From Candidatus Fimenecus excrementavium (lineage in GTDB: Bacteria > Bacillota > Clostridia > Oscillospirales > Acutalibacteraceae), in contig DVGI01000046.1 in NCBI GenBank assembly GCA_018712805.1, forward strand, positions 1 through 47,067: a stretch of 47,067 bases of DNA, written 5' to 3'. The position numbers and the translations under genes are program-made. Positions within the stretch are counted from its first letter, which is position 1. Each line of letters begins with the position of its first letter. Under the pieces are notes generated by a model, which was not told the origin of the DNA, did not search any database, and saw only the letters and a list, made by a program, of their open reading frames with translations. Shown in pieces: positions 24,834 through 33,000 of the stretch.

Positions 24834-24862
24834 ATTTTATCAAAAATCCGCTGCAATGTCAA
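24834..24862 (-). promoter_or_regulatory. Sigma-A promoter of tRNA-Gly
   Basis: Consensus TTGACA (24857-24862), 17-bp spacer and TGA-TAAAAT (24834-24839) on the minus strand, about 18 bp before the tRNA 5' end. Confidence 0.9.
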
Positions 24863-24891
24863 TATTCTTTTTGCTGAAAACCGGCGCTTTA

Positions 24892-25578
24892 TCAAGGGTC
24901 AAATCGATCACGCAAATCCTCTAAAGTCTTTTTTTCGATTCTGGAAACATATGAGCGGGAAATGTGTAATTGTTCCGCAATTTCACGCTGGGTTTTCGGG
25001 AAATTGCCGTCTAAACCGTAACGCGCAATTAAAATCTGTTTTGCACGTGTTTCGGGCATTTCATCTATAAGTTTTCGAAGACGTTCGATTTTAATTTTGG
25101 TATCTAAATCGTCGGCTATTGTATCGTCTGTAAAAATAATCTCGGAAAGTGTTAAAGGATTCCCCTGCGGGTCGGTGTCAATCGGCTCGCTCATGGAAAT
25201 ATCCTGCGCGCTCTTCTTTTGATTGCGGAAATGCATTAAAATCTCGTTTTCAATGCAACGAGACGCGTAAGTGGCAAGGTGCGTTCCTTTGTTTTCGTCA
25301 AAAGAACCGATGCCTTTGATTAGCCCAATCGTACCAATCGAAATCAAATCGTCTTGGTCGGAATAAGACGAATAATATTTCTTGATAATATGGGCGACCA
25401 GGCGTAAATTGTGCTCAATTAACAAATTGCGCGCTTCCATATCCCCCGCGTGGTATTTTGCCAGCGCCTCGCGTTCCTCTTTCGGCTTTAAGGGTTTCGG
25501 GAACGAGCCCGCGCCCTCAATATGCAAAAGCAAGTAAAGCATATGGGAACTAATGGCGGAAAGCAACTCGAAAAGCAT
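24892..25578 (-). CDS. sigK: Sporulation sigma factor SigK (mother cell, late), uninterrupted
   Basis: 228 residues. GSFPKPLKPKEE near the N-terminus, [34 protein letters not shown] and region 4 ISRSYVSRIEKKTL identify SigK rather than SigE, F or G. About 20 hydrophobic residues precede the conserved part and fit a pro-sequence. The gene is one piece, with no skin-type element. I start at ATG 25578, 7 nt behind GAAGGGG; the earlier ATG 25596 has no such site. CATATAAG (minus strand, 25603-25610) resembles a SigE -10, in keeping with mother-cell expression, but its -35 is unclear. SigK directs late spore coat and cortex genes. Confidence 0.92.
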   Translation of the reverse strand: MLFELLSAISSHMLYLLLHIEGAGSFPKPLKPKEEREALAKYHAGDMEARNLLIEHNLRLVAHIIKKYYSSYSDQDDLISIGTIGLIKGIGSFDENKGTHLATYASRCIENEILMHFRNQKKSAQDISMSEPIDTDPQGNPLTLSEIIFTDDTIADDLDTKIKIERLRKLIDEMPETRAKQILIARYGLDGNFPKTQREIAEQLHISRSYVSRIEKKTLEDLRDRFDP

Positions 25579-25653
25579 AAAAACACCCCTTCTCATGCTT
25601 TACTTATATGTGAAACCTTCCGCCGATTTGCAAGTCCCGAAAAAAACAGGAAA

Positions 25654-25675
25654 CCACCGGACAAACGCCCGGTGG
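25654..25675 (-). terminator. Terminator of the Amt-PII chimera gene
   Basis: CCACCGG (25654-25660) pairs with CCGGTGG (25669-25675); the minus strand continues TTTCCTGTTTTTTT. It lies 36 bp past the stop codon. Confidence 0.8.
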
Positions 25676-25710
25676 CCTCCCTTGCATCCAACAATATAAG
25701 AAAGTATCGG

Positions 25711-26223
25711 TCAGAATTGTTCGTCGCCCTGTAAGGCGTCGTACCCTTCTTCGCCGGTACGAACTTTGACGACATTTTCGACGTCGTAAACAAAGATTTT
25801 GCCGTCGCCGATGCTGCCGGTATAAAGTGCTTTCTTCGCAGCTTCGATAAGCGTGCGGACCGGAACCGCGGAAACCACAATATACACCTGAACCTTGGGG
25901 TTCAAATCCATGCTTTCAATTTTAACGCCGCGATAGTAGCCGGTTTTACCTTTCTGAATGCCGCAGCCGAGCACTTTCGTGACGGTCATACCGGCAATAT
26001 AATCTTCGGCAAGCATCAAGCCGCTGCCGAGGGTTACAAATACGACGAACCCGATACAAAAGTCCATCAGGTTTTTCATAATGATATTACCGGCATTTTT
26101 TGCGCGCGTAAAGCCCGCTTCCACCATTGCGAAGCCGCACTGCATGAAGAACACCATTGCCGTACCGACTAAAAACCATACGCCGAAGGTGAGGCTTGAT
26201 GCCGCTTCCATAAATTCTGCCAT
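25711..26223 (-). CDS. Amt-PII chimera: first two ammonium-transporter helices joined to a PII domain lacking its start
   Basis: 170 residues. Residues 1-78 match the N-terminus of an Amt channel: FFMQCGFAMVEAGFTRAKNA (26-45) and IIMKNLMDFCIGF with two membrane helices (about 14-34 and 54-72). From residue 78, GMTVTKVLGCGIQKG continues as PII from about its residue 25, through the T-loop (GYYRGVKIESMDLNPKV), the B-loop TGSIGDGKIFV and the C-terminal RTGEEGYDAL. The rest of Amt and the PII beta1-alphaA start are absent. The T-loop lacks the usual Tyr51. The junction is in frame and the start has a strong GGGAGGAG site. It may be a recombination product between adjacent amt and glnK genes, a real small fusion, or an assembly error. 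Confidence 0.8.
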   Translation of the reverse strand: MAEFMEAASSLTFGVWFLVGTAMVFFMQCGFAMVEAGFTRAKNAGNIIMKNLMDFCIGFVVFVTLGSGLMLAEDYIAGMTVTKVLGCGIQKGKTGYYRGVKIESMDLNPKVQVYIVVSAVPVRTLIEAAKKALYTGSIGDGKIFVYDVENVVKVRTGEEGYDALQGDEQF

Positions 26224-26247
26224 AAATCATTCTCCTCCCAAAAAATT

Positions 26248-26282
26248 CGGCGCGCAAGGGGCAGCTGTTCCCTTGCACGCCG
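26248..26282 (-). promoter_or_regulatory. Attenuator-like terminator just upstream of the Amt-PII ribosome binding site
   Basis: Arms 26248-26260 and 26270-26282 form a 13-bp stem with one G-U wobble in the minus-strand RNA, followed by AATTTTTT and then GGGAGGAG and the ATG. It is far downstream of the promoter and before the coding sequence, so it would stop transcription unless something prevents it from folding. Confidence 0.65.
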
Positions 26283-26331
26283 TTGTGCTTCAAACAACAA
26301 TTTTGCTTTCTCCGGAGCAAAAGCAAAAGGA

Positions 26332-26366
26332 AAAGGCGCTGTGAAGGTTTTCTTCACAACGCCTTT
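26332..26366 (-). promoter_or_regulatory. First leader hairpin of the Amt-PII transcript
   Basis: A 15-bp stem (26332-26346 with 26352-26366, one G-U wobble in RNA) with a 5-nt loop, starting about 6 nt from the expected transcript start and followed by TCCTTTTGCTTTTG. It could be a second terminator or a structure protecting the 5' end. A weaker TTTTGCT/AGCAAAA hairpin lies between it and 26282. Confidence 0.55.
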
Positions 26367-26380
26367 GTTGTTATGCAAAA

Positions 26381-26409
26381 ATAATACGCCTACTTACTCA
26401 ACAAGTCAA
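26381..26409 (-). promoter_or_regulatory. Sigma-A promoter of the Amt-PII gene
   Basis: Minus-strand TTGACT (26404-26409), 17-bp spacer and TATTAT (26381-26386). Expected start near 26374, giving a leader of about 150 nt with three hairpins. Confidence 0.8.
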
Positions 26410-26520
26410 TAACAAAATGGTGAAAAATTCGGATTTTGTTGCTTTATATGATTTTTTTGAAAAAAATAAATTTACAGTTTTATACAGTTTTCACAATTCC
26501 TATGCAAACGCAAATTTCTT

Positions 26521-26529
26521 TGGTATAAT
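26521..26529 (+). promoter_or_regulatory. Extended -10 promoter of the YhcC-like gene
   Basis: TGGTATAAT (26521-26529) is a consensus extended -10 about 22 bp before the ATG at 26552. The -35 is weak. The very short leader contains GGAG at 26536-26539. Confidence 0.65.
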
Positions 26530-26551
26530 ACCCATTGGAGTGATAAATTTT

Positions 26552-27472
26552 ATGCAGGAACGATATAATGCCTTTAGCGACGCCGTAACGCAGGAATTCG
26601 GCGAAAAACTTTATAAGCTTTCGCTTTCCGCGGGCTGCACCTGCCCGAATCGGGACGGAACGCTAGACACACGCGGGTGCATTTTTTGCAGCGCGGGCGG
26701 CAGCGGCGATTTTGCCGAAAGTACACAAGGCAGCATACACGAACAAATTGAGCGCGCCAAAACACAGGTACAGAAAAAGTTTAAGGGCGAGCACTATATC
26801 GCCTATTTTCAAAGCTACACGAACACCTATGGTGACGTAAAAAGGCTTTCTGAAATTTTTAACGCCTCAATACACGAAGACTGCATTCGCGCGATTTCCA
26901 TCGGAACGCGGCCGGACTGCCTTTCCGATGAAATTTTAGAAATGCTCGAAGCGCTGCAAGCAGAAAAGCCGATGTTTGTGGAGTTAGGGCTGCAAACCAT
27001 TCACGAAAGAACCGCGGAATTTATCCGGCGCGGCTATCCCCTTTCGGTCTATGACGAAGCGGTAAAAAAGCTAAACAAAATCGGTGTTCGGGTTGTGACG
27101 CACGTCATTTTAGGGCTTCCGGGCGAAACACGCGAAGAAATGCTCGAAACCGTGCGGTATGTCGGGGAAAGCGGCGCAGAGGGCATCAAACTTCAGCTTT
27201 TGCATATCTTGCGCGGCACGGATTTGGAAACGCTTTATAATAAAGGCGCATTTCAGACGATGACGTTGGAGGAATACGCTGACTTACTTTGCGACTGCAT
27301 CGAGATTTTGCCGCCGGAAATCGTTATCCACCGCCTGACCGGCGATGCGCCGAAAAAGCTGTTGGTAGCACCCCTTTGGTCAGCGGACAAGAAAAGAGTG
27401 CTCAACACAATACAACGTACTTTTAAAGACAGAGATGTCCGACAAGGTGCAAAAACGGGCTGTCTTTTATAG
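26552..27472 (+). CDS. YhcC/YtqA-family radical SAM protein (TIGR01212 type)
   Basis: 306 residues. The cluster motif is CTCPNRDGTLDTRGCIFC, giving the spaced cysteines of this subgroup. GLQTIHERTAEFIRRGY and HVILGLPGETREEM are the other family landmarks. The reaction is not well established. I place the start at ATG 26552 (after GGAGTGATAAATTTT); an open frame back to 26417 would run through the promoter. Its TAG stop lies inside the terminator hairpin at 27452. Confidence 0.85.
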   Translation: MQERYNAFSDAVTQEFGEKLYKLSLSAGCTCPNRDGTLDTRGCIFCSAGGSGDFAESTQGSIHEQIERAKTQVQKKFKGEHYIAYFQSYTNTYGDVKRLSEIFNASIHEDCIRAISIGTRPDCLSDEILEMLEALQAEKPMFVELGLQTIHERTAEFIRRGYPLSVYDEAVKKLNKIGVRVVTHVILGLPGETREEMLETVRYVGESGAEGIKLQLLHILRGTDLETLYNKGAFQTMTLEEYADLLCDCIEILPPEIVIHRLTGDAPKKLLVAPLWSADKKRVLNTIQRTFKDRDVRQGAKTGCLL

Positions 27473-27484
27473 ACAGCCCGTTTT
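27452..27484. terminator. Bidirectional terminator between the convergent YhcC-like and GH25 genes
   Basis: AAAACGGGCTGTCT (27452-27465) pairs perfectly with AGACAGCCCGTTTT (27471-27484) around TTTAT. Both strands end in T-runs. The stop codon of the YhcC-like gene is in the loop and second arm. Confidence 0.9.
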
Positions 27485-27497
27485 AATTTATGCATTA

Positions 27498-28973
27498 TTA
27501 CGCTTTGGCGGTTGTGGAAGCCGCGGCGGTTGTAGTAGCTTTCGCCGTCTCGTGAAGTTCCTCCAATTTTTCCAAAAGCGCTGATTTTACGCGCGCGTCC
27601 GGCAAAGCGGAAATCGTGGAAAACGTGTCTTTGTAAATCGCGTCTGTCGGCGTTTCCTCGTATGCTGTAAGCTTGGTTTCCGCCAAGGTGTAGCTTTGCA
27701 CGCCGGCGGCATTGGTCAGCACCACTTTGCTGCCGAGGTTTTTCATATCGCTTTTTTTGGCGTAATCATAAAGCGAAATGTTCATATCGGTATTATTGGA
27801 AATACCGCTGACGCTTCCCGTTGAAGAATACTGCCAAATTTTGTAGGAATAACGGAAGTCCGTGTTTTTAGAAGTATAGTGCGCAACCCAAATGTTGTAA
27901 GAGGACAGGCGGGAGAATTGCAACTCGTCATCATAAAACGATTTGCTTGCGTAAACACCGGGAGCATAACCGGCATTTTTGACTGCCTCACAAAATGCCA
28001 CGGCAATGTCGGTACGCTTAGCCTTGGAAAGACTGTCTGCGCGGCCGTCACGGTCAGGGTTTGAATACTCCGTATCGAAATAAATCGGATATTGAATCCC
28101 GTATTGCCGCGCGATATTGACGCACGCGCCCGCTTCTTCGAGTGCTTCATCAATACTGATTGCCTGGCTGAAGAAATAAAGCCCGACAGCTATCCCCGCC
28201 TTTTTGGCGTTGACAATATTGGTTCGGACATTTTTGTCAAGCGTGACCGGTTTAATCGGCGTGCTTGTGCCGTAGCCGCGGAAGCCGACACGGATAATTG
28301 CAAAATCAATGCCGTCCGCTTTGACTTTGCTCCAGTTGATTGTACCGTTCCACTGGGAAACGTCAATGCCGACGAGTGAAGCTTTCGCGCCGTAGGAATT
28401 GAAATAATAATTGCGATTGCCGATTTTCTGCATCCCGGTTAAAGGCTTGTGGCTGTTATTGAAATAGAACTGCGCACCGTCAATCGTTTGCCAACCGGTG
28501 AGGTTACTTGTATCAGCATAGACAAAATCTGTATATTTCGATTGAACGCCTACACCGCCCGTTGACGGCAACGGTGTCGGCTTATATTCCGGCAGGGCTT
28601 CGCCGCTTCCGGAAGAGGTCAACGACTCATCTTTTACCTTGTCGTTACCTTTGTCTTCGTCTTTCTTTTTGTCGCCGGTTGCGACTTGTGTTTTTATGTT
28701 GGTCTTCGCTTTATAAACGACCTTTTTTGTAGTCTCTTCTTCGGTTGTCGTTTCGGTCGTGGGAGCGGCCGTGGTTTCCGGGGCCTGCGTTTCCGGCTCG
28801 GTTGTCACAGCGACCGGCGCCGGCGGGATATAGCTTTCCGCCATGGTTTCGCGGAACATGGTCGGCGCAAAAGAAGTGGTAAATAATGCAATCACCAAAG
28901 ACACGGCAAACAAAGCCGACATGCTGATGCCGTGCAGAATTTTCTTACCGAATCCACTAAGCGGACGCTTCAA
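27498..28973 (-). CDS. Secreted or anchored GH25 lysozyme with cell-wall-binding-type repeats
   Basis: 491 residues. An N-terminal membrane segment (about 14-35) leads to a long low-complexity linker rich in Thr, Glu, Lys and Pro (50-145), then two glucan/choline-binding-like repeats (NLTGWQTIDGAQFYF and LTGMQKIGNRNYYF, 157-195). The GH25 domain (about 202-410) has GIDVSQWNG (Asp204) and YFDTEY (Asp300, Glu302 as catalytic acids). The C-terminus is an Ala/Thr tail. It should cut the MurNAc-GlcNAc bond of peptidoglycan. The start is TTG 28973, 7 nt behind GGGGGTG; the first internal ATG (28922) has no ribosome binding site and would cut into the signal segment. Confidence 0.88.
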   Translation of the reverse strand: MKRPLSGFGKKILHGISMSALFAVSLVIALFTTSFAPTMFRETMAESYIPPAPVAVTTEPETQAPETTAAPTTETTTEEETTKKVVYKAKTNIKTQVATGDKKKDEDKGNDKVKDESLTSSGSGEALPEYKPTPLPSTGGVGVQSKYTDFVYADTSNLTGWQTIDGAQFYFNNSHKPLTGMQKIGNRNYYFNSYGAKASLVGIDVSQWNGTINWSKVKADGIDFAIIRVGFRGYGTSTPIKPVTLDKNVRTNIVNAKKAGIAVGLYFFSQAISIDEALEEAGACVNIARQYGIQYPIYFDTEYSNPDRDGRADSLSKAKRTDIAVAFCEAVKNAGYAPGVYASKSFYDDELQFSRLSSYNIWVAHYTSKNTDFRYSYKIWQYSSTGSVSGISNNTDMNISLYDYAKKSDMKNLGSKVVLTNAAGVQSYTLAETKLTAYEETPTDAIYKDTFSTISALPDARVKSALLEKLEELHETAKATTTAAASTTAKA

Positions 28974-28980
28974 AAAAACA

Positions 28981-29002
28981 CCCCCGAACTAAAATTCGGG
29001 GG
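28981..29002 (-). terminator. Terminator of the HAD phosphatase gene, overlapping the GH25 ribosome binding site
   Basis: CCCCCGAA (28981-28988) pairs with TTCGGGGG (28995-29002); the minus strand continues TGTTTTTTTG. The second arm in the RNA holds GGGGG, the ribosome binding site of the GH25 gene. Confidence 0.75.
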
Positions 29003-29003
29003 T

Positions 29004-29033
29004 ATTATAACATACTGTTCAAAAAAATGCAAA
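29004..29033 (-). promoter_or_regulatory. Promoter of the GH25 gene, partly inside the terminator
   Basis: Minus-strand TGT-TATAAT (29004-29009, extended -10) with TTTGCA (29028-29033) 18 bp upstream. Transcription should begin near 28997, inside the first arm of the hairpin, so this transcript cannot form the full stem and leaves GGGGG free. Confidence 0.65.
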
Positions 29034-29065
29034 TTTTCCTTGATATACAGGGTATTTTTGGAAAT

Positions 29066-29875
29066 TCAGGCAAATTTTCGCAAAGCGAAACAAATGCCGT
29101 TGTCATTGTTCGAAAGCGTTATAAAGTCGGCGGCATTTTTGGCAGGCGTTTGCGCGTTTGCCATCGCAACACCGATACCGGCGGCGCGAAGCATTGTAAT
29201 ATCATTAAAGCCGTCGCCGCACGCCATCGTTTCCGAGCGGTCAATCCGCAGACGTTCGGCAAGTTCTAAAATGGCAGTGCCTTTGTCGCAGCCGATTGCG
29301 GTAATTTCTAAGAAAAACGGCTCGGAACGGAACACGCAAACCGGAAGCCCTTTCAAACGGTCGCGCAGCTTGATTTCTGCGTCACTTAAAAAGTCCGGCG
29401 TGCCGGTAATTAAAAACTTCGGTGTCGGCCACGTAAGTGTTTCCCGAAGCGAACGCACTCTTTGAATTTCCAAACGGTTTACCGTGGTTTCCATTTTGAA
29501 ATAATCGTCATTCGCCTTTTCGGTCACAGCGACATCATGGGAGGAATAGGCGGTCAAAGGTAAATTCAAATCTTCCGCCGCATCAAAAATCGCGGGGTAC
29601 ACTTCCGGCGAAATGCTTTTTTGCGAAAGCAGTTCCCCGATTCGCACGGAAAACGTCCGCGCGCCGTTATAAGAAATCACATAGCCGCCGTAACGGCGCA
29701 GTTCCAACTCTTCAATATAGCGCGCGATGCCGTGTGTCGGTCGACCGGACGCCAAAACAAAAACGCCGCCGCGTTTCATAAACAACTGCAGGTCCTGTTT
29801 TGTTTGCTCTAAAATCTCTTTTTCGTCGTTGACAAGCGTGCCGTCAATATCGGACGCAAGCAATTTAATCTTCAA
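29066..29875 (-). CDS. Cof-type HAD hydrolase (sugar or nucleotide phosphatase)
   Basis: 269 residues. HAD motif I LLASDIDGTL gives the nucleophile Asp, motif II is LASGRP, the motif III lysine is in CDKGTAI, and motif IV is CGDGFNDITML. A C2 cap domain lies between II and III. Substrates of such enzymes are usually sugar phosphates, FMN or pyridoxal phosphate; this one is not assignable. I choose TTG 29875, 6 nt behind GAGGTG; the in-frame GTG at 29884 lies inside that site. Confidence 0.85.
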   Translation of the reverse strand: MKIKLLASDIDGTLVNDEKEILEQTKQDLQLFMKRGGVFVLASGRPTHGIARYIEELELRRYGGYVISYNGARTFSVRIGELLSQKSISPEVYPAIFDAAEDLNLPLTAYSSHDVAVTEKANDDYFKMETTVNRLEIQRVRSLRETLTWPTPKFLITGTPDFLSDAEIKLRDRLKGLPVCVFRSEPFFLEITAIGCDKGTAILELAERLRIDRSETMACGDGFNDITMLRAAGIGVAMANAQTPAKNAADFITLSNNDNGICFALRKFA

Positions 29876-29900
29876 TATGATCACCTCAATGACACAATAT

Positions 29901-29930
29901 ATTGTACGCCGTAAGGCACTTTTCGGTCAA
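29901..29930 (-). promoter_or_regulatory. Sigma-A promoter of the HAD phosphatase gene
   Basis: Minus-strand TTGACC (29925-29930), 18-bp spacer and TACAAT (29901-29906). Expected start is near 29894, leaving a leader of about 20 nt. Confidence 0.75.
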
Positions 29931-30010
29931 TACCGCGAAACATAGAGATTTTTTCTAAGGATTTCAAATTTTTGTATGGTTCGACAAAATTTTTATGGAA
30001 ATAAAAAAAA

Positions 30011-30032
30011 GCAGCCGGAAAAAACCGGCTGC
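30011..30032 (-). terminator. Terminator of the double metallophosphoesterase gene
   Basis: GCAGCCGG (30011-30018) pairs with CCGGCTGC (30025-30032); the minus strand ends in TTTTTTTT. It lies 24 bp past the stop. Confidence 0.9.
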
Positions 30033-30055
30033 CCAAAAGTGATAAATTGTATAGA

Positions 30056-33000
30056 TTAAACATCTTGCTCGCGCTTGCGTTTTACTGCGCCGGCACAAAA
30101 GCCGGCGGTCAACGCCACGGGAATTAAGAATACAAAGGCGGAAGTAACTTGACGACCTGCGGTGGTCGGAATGTCGGCATCGTCCACCGAAGTATTCTCG
30201 CCGGAATCCGTCTCCCCTATCGCCGCGTCAGCTTTGGTAATGGCAAAGCTGTCGATTTTTGTTGCCCTTCCGTTTTCGACGGTGTAGGCATCAAAATACA
30301 GGTTATCGCCGTCAATCGAAATGGCGGAGAAGACAGGTGCGTTCGCATTGACAATTTTCGCCGCACGCGGGAACGCGGAATCGGTAAGCGCGGCGTCTTT
30401 GGTTTGGTAATATTTCACGCCGGCGCAGCCGTCAATCGCATACACCGTGCCGTCGGGGTTGACCATCGCGCTGTAAGACGAACCATTGTGCTGAATCGTG
30501 CGTTCGGTCACCGTGCTCACGGCGTTTGCATTCATCGGCGCCGTGCGCAGATAGACGTGGTCGTGCCCTTGCAGGACAACGTCAATATCCAACTGCGGCA
30601 TCAGCACGGAAAGCTGTTTGCGAAGCGCGGTCACATCGTCATCGGCATAGTGCGAGCCGTTCGAGTAAACCGCTTTGTGCAGCGCAACAATTTTCCACGG
30701 TTTGTCGCTTGCGGCGGCATCCGCCTGCAGCCAAGCGAGCTGGTCGGCGCTTAAGGTATTGTCGGATTTGAGGTCGTTGGTATTGAGCACCATGAAGTGC
30801 GCGTTGTTGTAGTCATAGGAATAATACACGCCCTGTGTGGTGTCCTGTTCGGGGTATTCGAGCAGGAAGTTTTCCACGGTGGCGTAGTCCATATTGGTTT
30901 CGTGGTTGCCGGTTGCCGGCATCATGGCCGTATTCAGCAAATCGGAGGAAGCGGTATTAAACACCCAGTTCCATTGTTTGAAGTTTTTGCCGCTGTCCAC
31001 CACGTCGCCGGTATGGACAATGAATTTTGCCTGCGGATATAAGTTAAATGCGGTGTCGACAACCTGCGCCCAGGTTTCATACTGGCGCTCAATCCCCGCC
31101 TGGCTGTCGCTCATATGGAAGAAGGTAAAGGCGTCGGAATTGTCCGCCATTTCCATAACGCCGACATCGCTCCACCAGCCGCGCGAAGCGTCGCCCACGC
31201 GATAGCAGTATTTTTTGCCGGGCGTAAGGCCGGAAACGCGAATCATATGGCGGTTGACGTCAAACGAATAGGAAATCACGCCGATGACGCCCAAATCCAC
31301 GCCGGGGATTTCTTTTGTCACCTTTGCGGTTTTCGAGACAATATTGCTGCCGGTTGTGGGTTTTCCCGTGAATTTCGGGTTTTCGGAATACGGCACAATT
31401 TCAATATCGGTACCGGTTACGCTGGTTTTGGTAAACCAACTGAAATTCCGAGTGGTTGCCGCGTTGCTGCCGAACGTCACAGCAATGCCGGACGGCAGGC
31501 GTAAATCTTCCGCGGTCGGCGTTACGGGGACTTTGCCGCTGTATGTAATCACCGCGTTATTGTCCATGCGCACGCCGGGGTTTGTATCGGTCGTGAAGTC
31601 TGTAATCACGCTGTAAAATTCATAGGCGATGGTCTCCATTTGGCTTTCGGTCAAATAGGCGTCCATGTAATAATTGAGCACATCGTCTAAAGACTTATAT
31701 TCCACAATGCCCGCCGCGAAGAAAATATTGATAAGCTGCATTAAGCTCGGTTGTGGGACCATGGCCGTCAGGTTGTTTTCATCGCCCGCGGCAATAATCT
31801 GGGTTAAAATTTCACCGAGCAAAAGTTTGGTGTCTTCGTCGTTGGAATTTCGCAAAATGCCGACCACGTCAATATGAATATTTTGGAGAATTTCATCTTC
31901 CAAAACATCGTGCAGCAGCACGTCAATCAGCGTATCCAAAAGGGTGTCGGCAATTTCGCCGCGTTCAAAGCGCGCAAGAACATCGTTCATAAACGGGTCG
32001 TCGCTTCTATCCTCGTCCCCGCTGTAAATATACGCAAGGCACGAAGACGCTGCGTCGGCAAATGTGCCGGGTTTCGAGGCGTCACCGAAACCGAAAGTGG
32101 AAATAAACTTCGTGCACGGCAAATCAGACACCCGCAAAGAAGTTACCTTCCGAATGGCGCTATCTAAAACCGCAATCAAATGCTCTGTGCCGTCCGCGCC
32201 GTCGAGATAGACGGACTCAATTTGGTCGCAGACATTTTTAATAAGCAGTTTCAGAGAAATTTTGGTGACGCCCGCAATCGAGCCGATGCCGGAATCCTCG
32301 GAAAGCAGGGAATCCAGCGCGCCGTCCAAATCCAAACTGTTGGAAAGGAAACGGTACAAACTCCCCGCCTCTTCAATTCCGGGCAAGAGGTTATATTCGA
32401 GCTGATAGCGCAGCATATTGATGACAAATTCGTTAATATCGCTGCCGCCGAAATTAAGCGCGAACGCGGTGTATTTATACGGCTTCGGGTAAGTGACGCC
32501 GAATGCGGTAACAGGTCGGGAATTGTCAATATCCACGGTTTCATATTGCGCGGTCACTTTTCCGGAAAGGCTTGTATTATCGAACGTGACAATGCGCAAA
32601 TAGCACGGGTAGCTTAACAGCGACGCAGACGAACAGTCGGTCAGCGTTTCGCCGTTGTCGGAGGTGTGGGAAGCGATGTCGGTCATGTGAATGTGCCCGG
32701 TAAAGGCGAAGTGCATACCGGCATCGGCAAAGCTTTCGCAGACGTTCTGCCAGTTTTCAATCGGGAACGCGGTGAACAGATTGTCTTCATATTCAAAATG
32801 CTCGACGAGATTGAAATGGGTAAGCCCGATAACGGTAAGACCTTTCGCTTTGGCGTCGGCAATTTGCTCGAGCGCCCACTCCATTAGTGCTTCGGAATAC
32901 GCGCCGCGTGTTTCGCCTTCATTTTTGCCATCGGAGTTGCTGTCAGCGGAATAGCAAGCGCCGTCGAGCGCAATCAGACGGTAGCCACCCTCGAGCGTTG

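Noticed and set aside
24741-25070. Open frame on the plus strand beginning MERVMGIEPTQPAW
   Set aside because: Its first part is the reverse complement of tRNA-Gly and the rest is antisense to sigK, a well-known false gene call.
26224-26380. ANTAR-type or known riboswitch in the Amt-PII leader
   Set aside because: The loops do not have the paired hexaloop pattern with conserved A and G, and I recognise no riboswitch core.
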